DNA of 6,987 bases, from positions 1 to 6,987 of the forward strand of contig JAMOMS010000243.1 of assembly GCA_027067015.1 (NCBI GenBank), written 5' to 3'. How positions within the stretch are numbered: the stretch's first letter is position 1; each line of letters begins with the position of its first letter. The notes beneath the pieces were generated by a model. That model saw only the letters and a program-made list of their open reading frames with translations, did no database searches and was not told the origin of the DNA. This document shows, one piece after another, positions 6,129-6,987 of the stretch. The stretch is from Campylobacterales bacterium (GTDB taxonomy: Bacteria; Campylobacterota; Campylobacteria; Campylobacterales; Hydrogenimonadaceae). Made by a program: the position numbers and the translations under genes.

Positions 6129-6987
6129 AAAGATTGCGATTATCGGTTTAGGATATGTGGGCCTGCCGTTGGCGTGCGCTTTTAGCACACGGTATGAGGT
6201 GGTAGGATTTGATATTTCGCGAAAAAGGATCGAAGAGTTAAACGCCGGCATTGATAAAACGCTTGAGGTGGATGAGAAAACTTTAAAAAAAGCCTTGGCA
6301 GGCGGCTTACACTGTTGTGACACGGTTGAGGAGATTCAAGATTGCAGTATCTATATTGTCACCGTTCCTACACCGATCGATCGCCATAAAGCGCCCGATT
6401 TGCGACCGTTGTTAAGCGCAAGCAAGACCGTGGGCTCCGTTTTGAAAAAAGGTGATATTGTCATTTATGAGTCAACGGTTTTTCCCGGTTGTACCGAGGA
6501 GGTGTGTGTACCGGTGTTGGAAAACGAGAGCGGTTTGGTGTTTAATCGCGATTTTTTTTGCGGCTATTCCCCCGAACGCATCAATCCGGGGGATAAAAAG
6601 CATCGTGTCACCGATATCTTAAAAGTCACGTCCGGCTCAACTCCCGAGATTGCGAAAGAGGTAGACCGGCTTTACGCATCAGTGATAAAAGCCGGCACCT
6701 TTTTGGCTGTCGATATAAAGACCGCGGAGGCGGCCAAAGTGATCGAAAACGCCCAGCGCGACATCAACATCGCCTTCGTCAACGAGCTGGCGCTCATCTT
6801 CGACAAGCTGGGCATCGACACCCACGACGTGCTCGAAGCGGCGGGCACCAAATGGAACTTCCTCCCTTTCAAGCCGGGGCTGGTGGGTGGCCACTGCATC
6901 GGGGTAGATCCTTACTACCTAACCCATAAAGCCAAAGAGGTAGGGTATCATCCCGAAGTGATTCTCGCGGGGCGTCGTATCAATGAT
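6121..6987 (+). CDS. Nucleotide-sugar 6-dehydrogenase, WbpA/TviB type, 3'-truncated by the window edge
   Basis: The UDP-glucose/GDP-mannose dehydrogenase family oxidises C6 of a nucleotide sugar to a uronic acid in two NAD-dependent steps. The frame is open from GTG 6121 to the last base (289 codons) with no stop, so the C-terminal domain lies outside. The residues read like WbpA/TviB enzymes, which act on UDP-HexNAc. Visible are the Rossmann motif GLGYVG (9-14), VTVPTPID (80-87), [12 protein letters not shown] (116-127), [14 protein letters not shown] (148-161), SGSTPE (171-176), the linker helix [21 protein letters not shown] (202-222, catalytic-type lysine at 206), and [11 protein letters not shown] with the catalytic cysteine C259. 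AGGGAG (6108-6113) lies 7 nt before the GTG. The start overlaps the end of the epimerase gene, so the pair is probably translationally coupled. Codons 201-260 have strikingly higher GC3 than the flanks. Confidence 0.92.
   Translation, partial: MSKKIAIIGLGYVGLPLACAFSTRYEVVGFDISRKRIEELNAGIDKTLEVDEKTLKKALAGGLHCCDTVEEIQDCSIYIVTVPTPIDRHKAPDLRPLLSASKTVGSVLKKGDIVIYESTVFPGCTEEVCVPVLENESGLVFNRDFFCGYSPERINPGDKKHRVTDILKVTSGSTPEIAKEVDRLYASVIKAGTFLAVDIKTAEAAKVIENAQRDINIAFVNELALIFDKLGIDTHDVLEAAGTKWNFLPFKPGLVGGHCIGVDPYYLTHKAKEVGYHPEVILAGRRIND

Noticed and set aside
1..6987. CRISPR array, insertion sequence, toxin-antitoxin or prophage genes
   Set aside because: No regular spaced repeats, transposase, terminal inverted repeats or phage-like frames were seen. 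Nearly all bases belong to recognised genes or short intergenic regions under 130 bp.

Overview
The window looks like a chromosomal segment of a bacterium of the phylum Campylobacterota (formerly Epsilonproteobacteria), from a lineage with fairly high GC such as the Sulfurovum/Nitratifractor type. This rests on protein sequences that read like the Helicobacter/Sulfurimonas versions (GlmM, LspA, a ThrRS with a shortened N-terminus, IF3, L35, L20), on the glmM-lspA pair with overlapping ends, and on promoters that have a clear TATAAT -10 box and T-rich upstream DNA but mostly no -35 box. The genus cannot be fixed from the sequence alone.

Layout, all genes on the + strand. (1) 1-1621: the 3' part of glmM (UDP-GlcNAc precursor synthesis), then lspA (lipoprotein signal peptidase), which probably starts on a CTG overlapping the glmM stop. 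(2) 1634-1790: a promoter, a tRNA-Val(GAC) with encoded CCA, and a possible weak terminator. (3) 1805-4239: a promoter, thrS (TTG start), infC (TTG start overlapping the thrS stop by 4 bp), and a terminator-like hairpin. (4) 4267-5011: a promoter, a structured leader, rpmI (L35), a structured 105-nt spacer, rplT (L20) and a GC-rich terminator hairpin. (5) 5036-6987: a promoter, then a UDP-glucuronate 4-epimerase-like gene and a nucleotide-sugar 6-dehydrogenase that runs off the right edge. These two begin a surface-polysaccharide precursor locus.

Regions 1 to 4 are housekeeping: cell-wall precursor, lipoprotein maturation and translation. Region 5 is accessory in character. Third-codon-position GC, counted by hand, falls from about 77% (first 60 codons of thrS) to about 53% (first 60 codons of the epimerase).

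No wholly new system is visible. The points most worth checking are a sharply bounded 180-bp block of about 90% GC3 inside the dehydrogenase, which suggests a mosaic gene; a possible pseudoknot in the rpmI-rplT leader that touches the ribosome binding site; the CTG start of lspA; and a T8 tract in the dehydrogenase whose slippage would truncate it.
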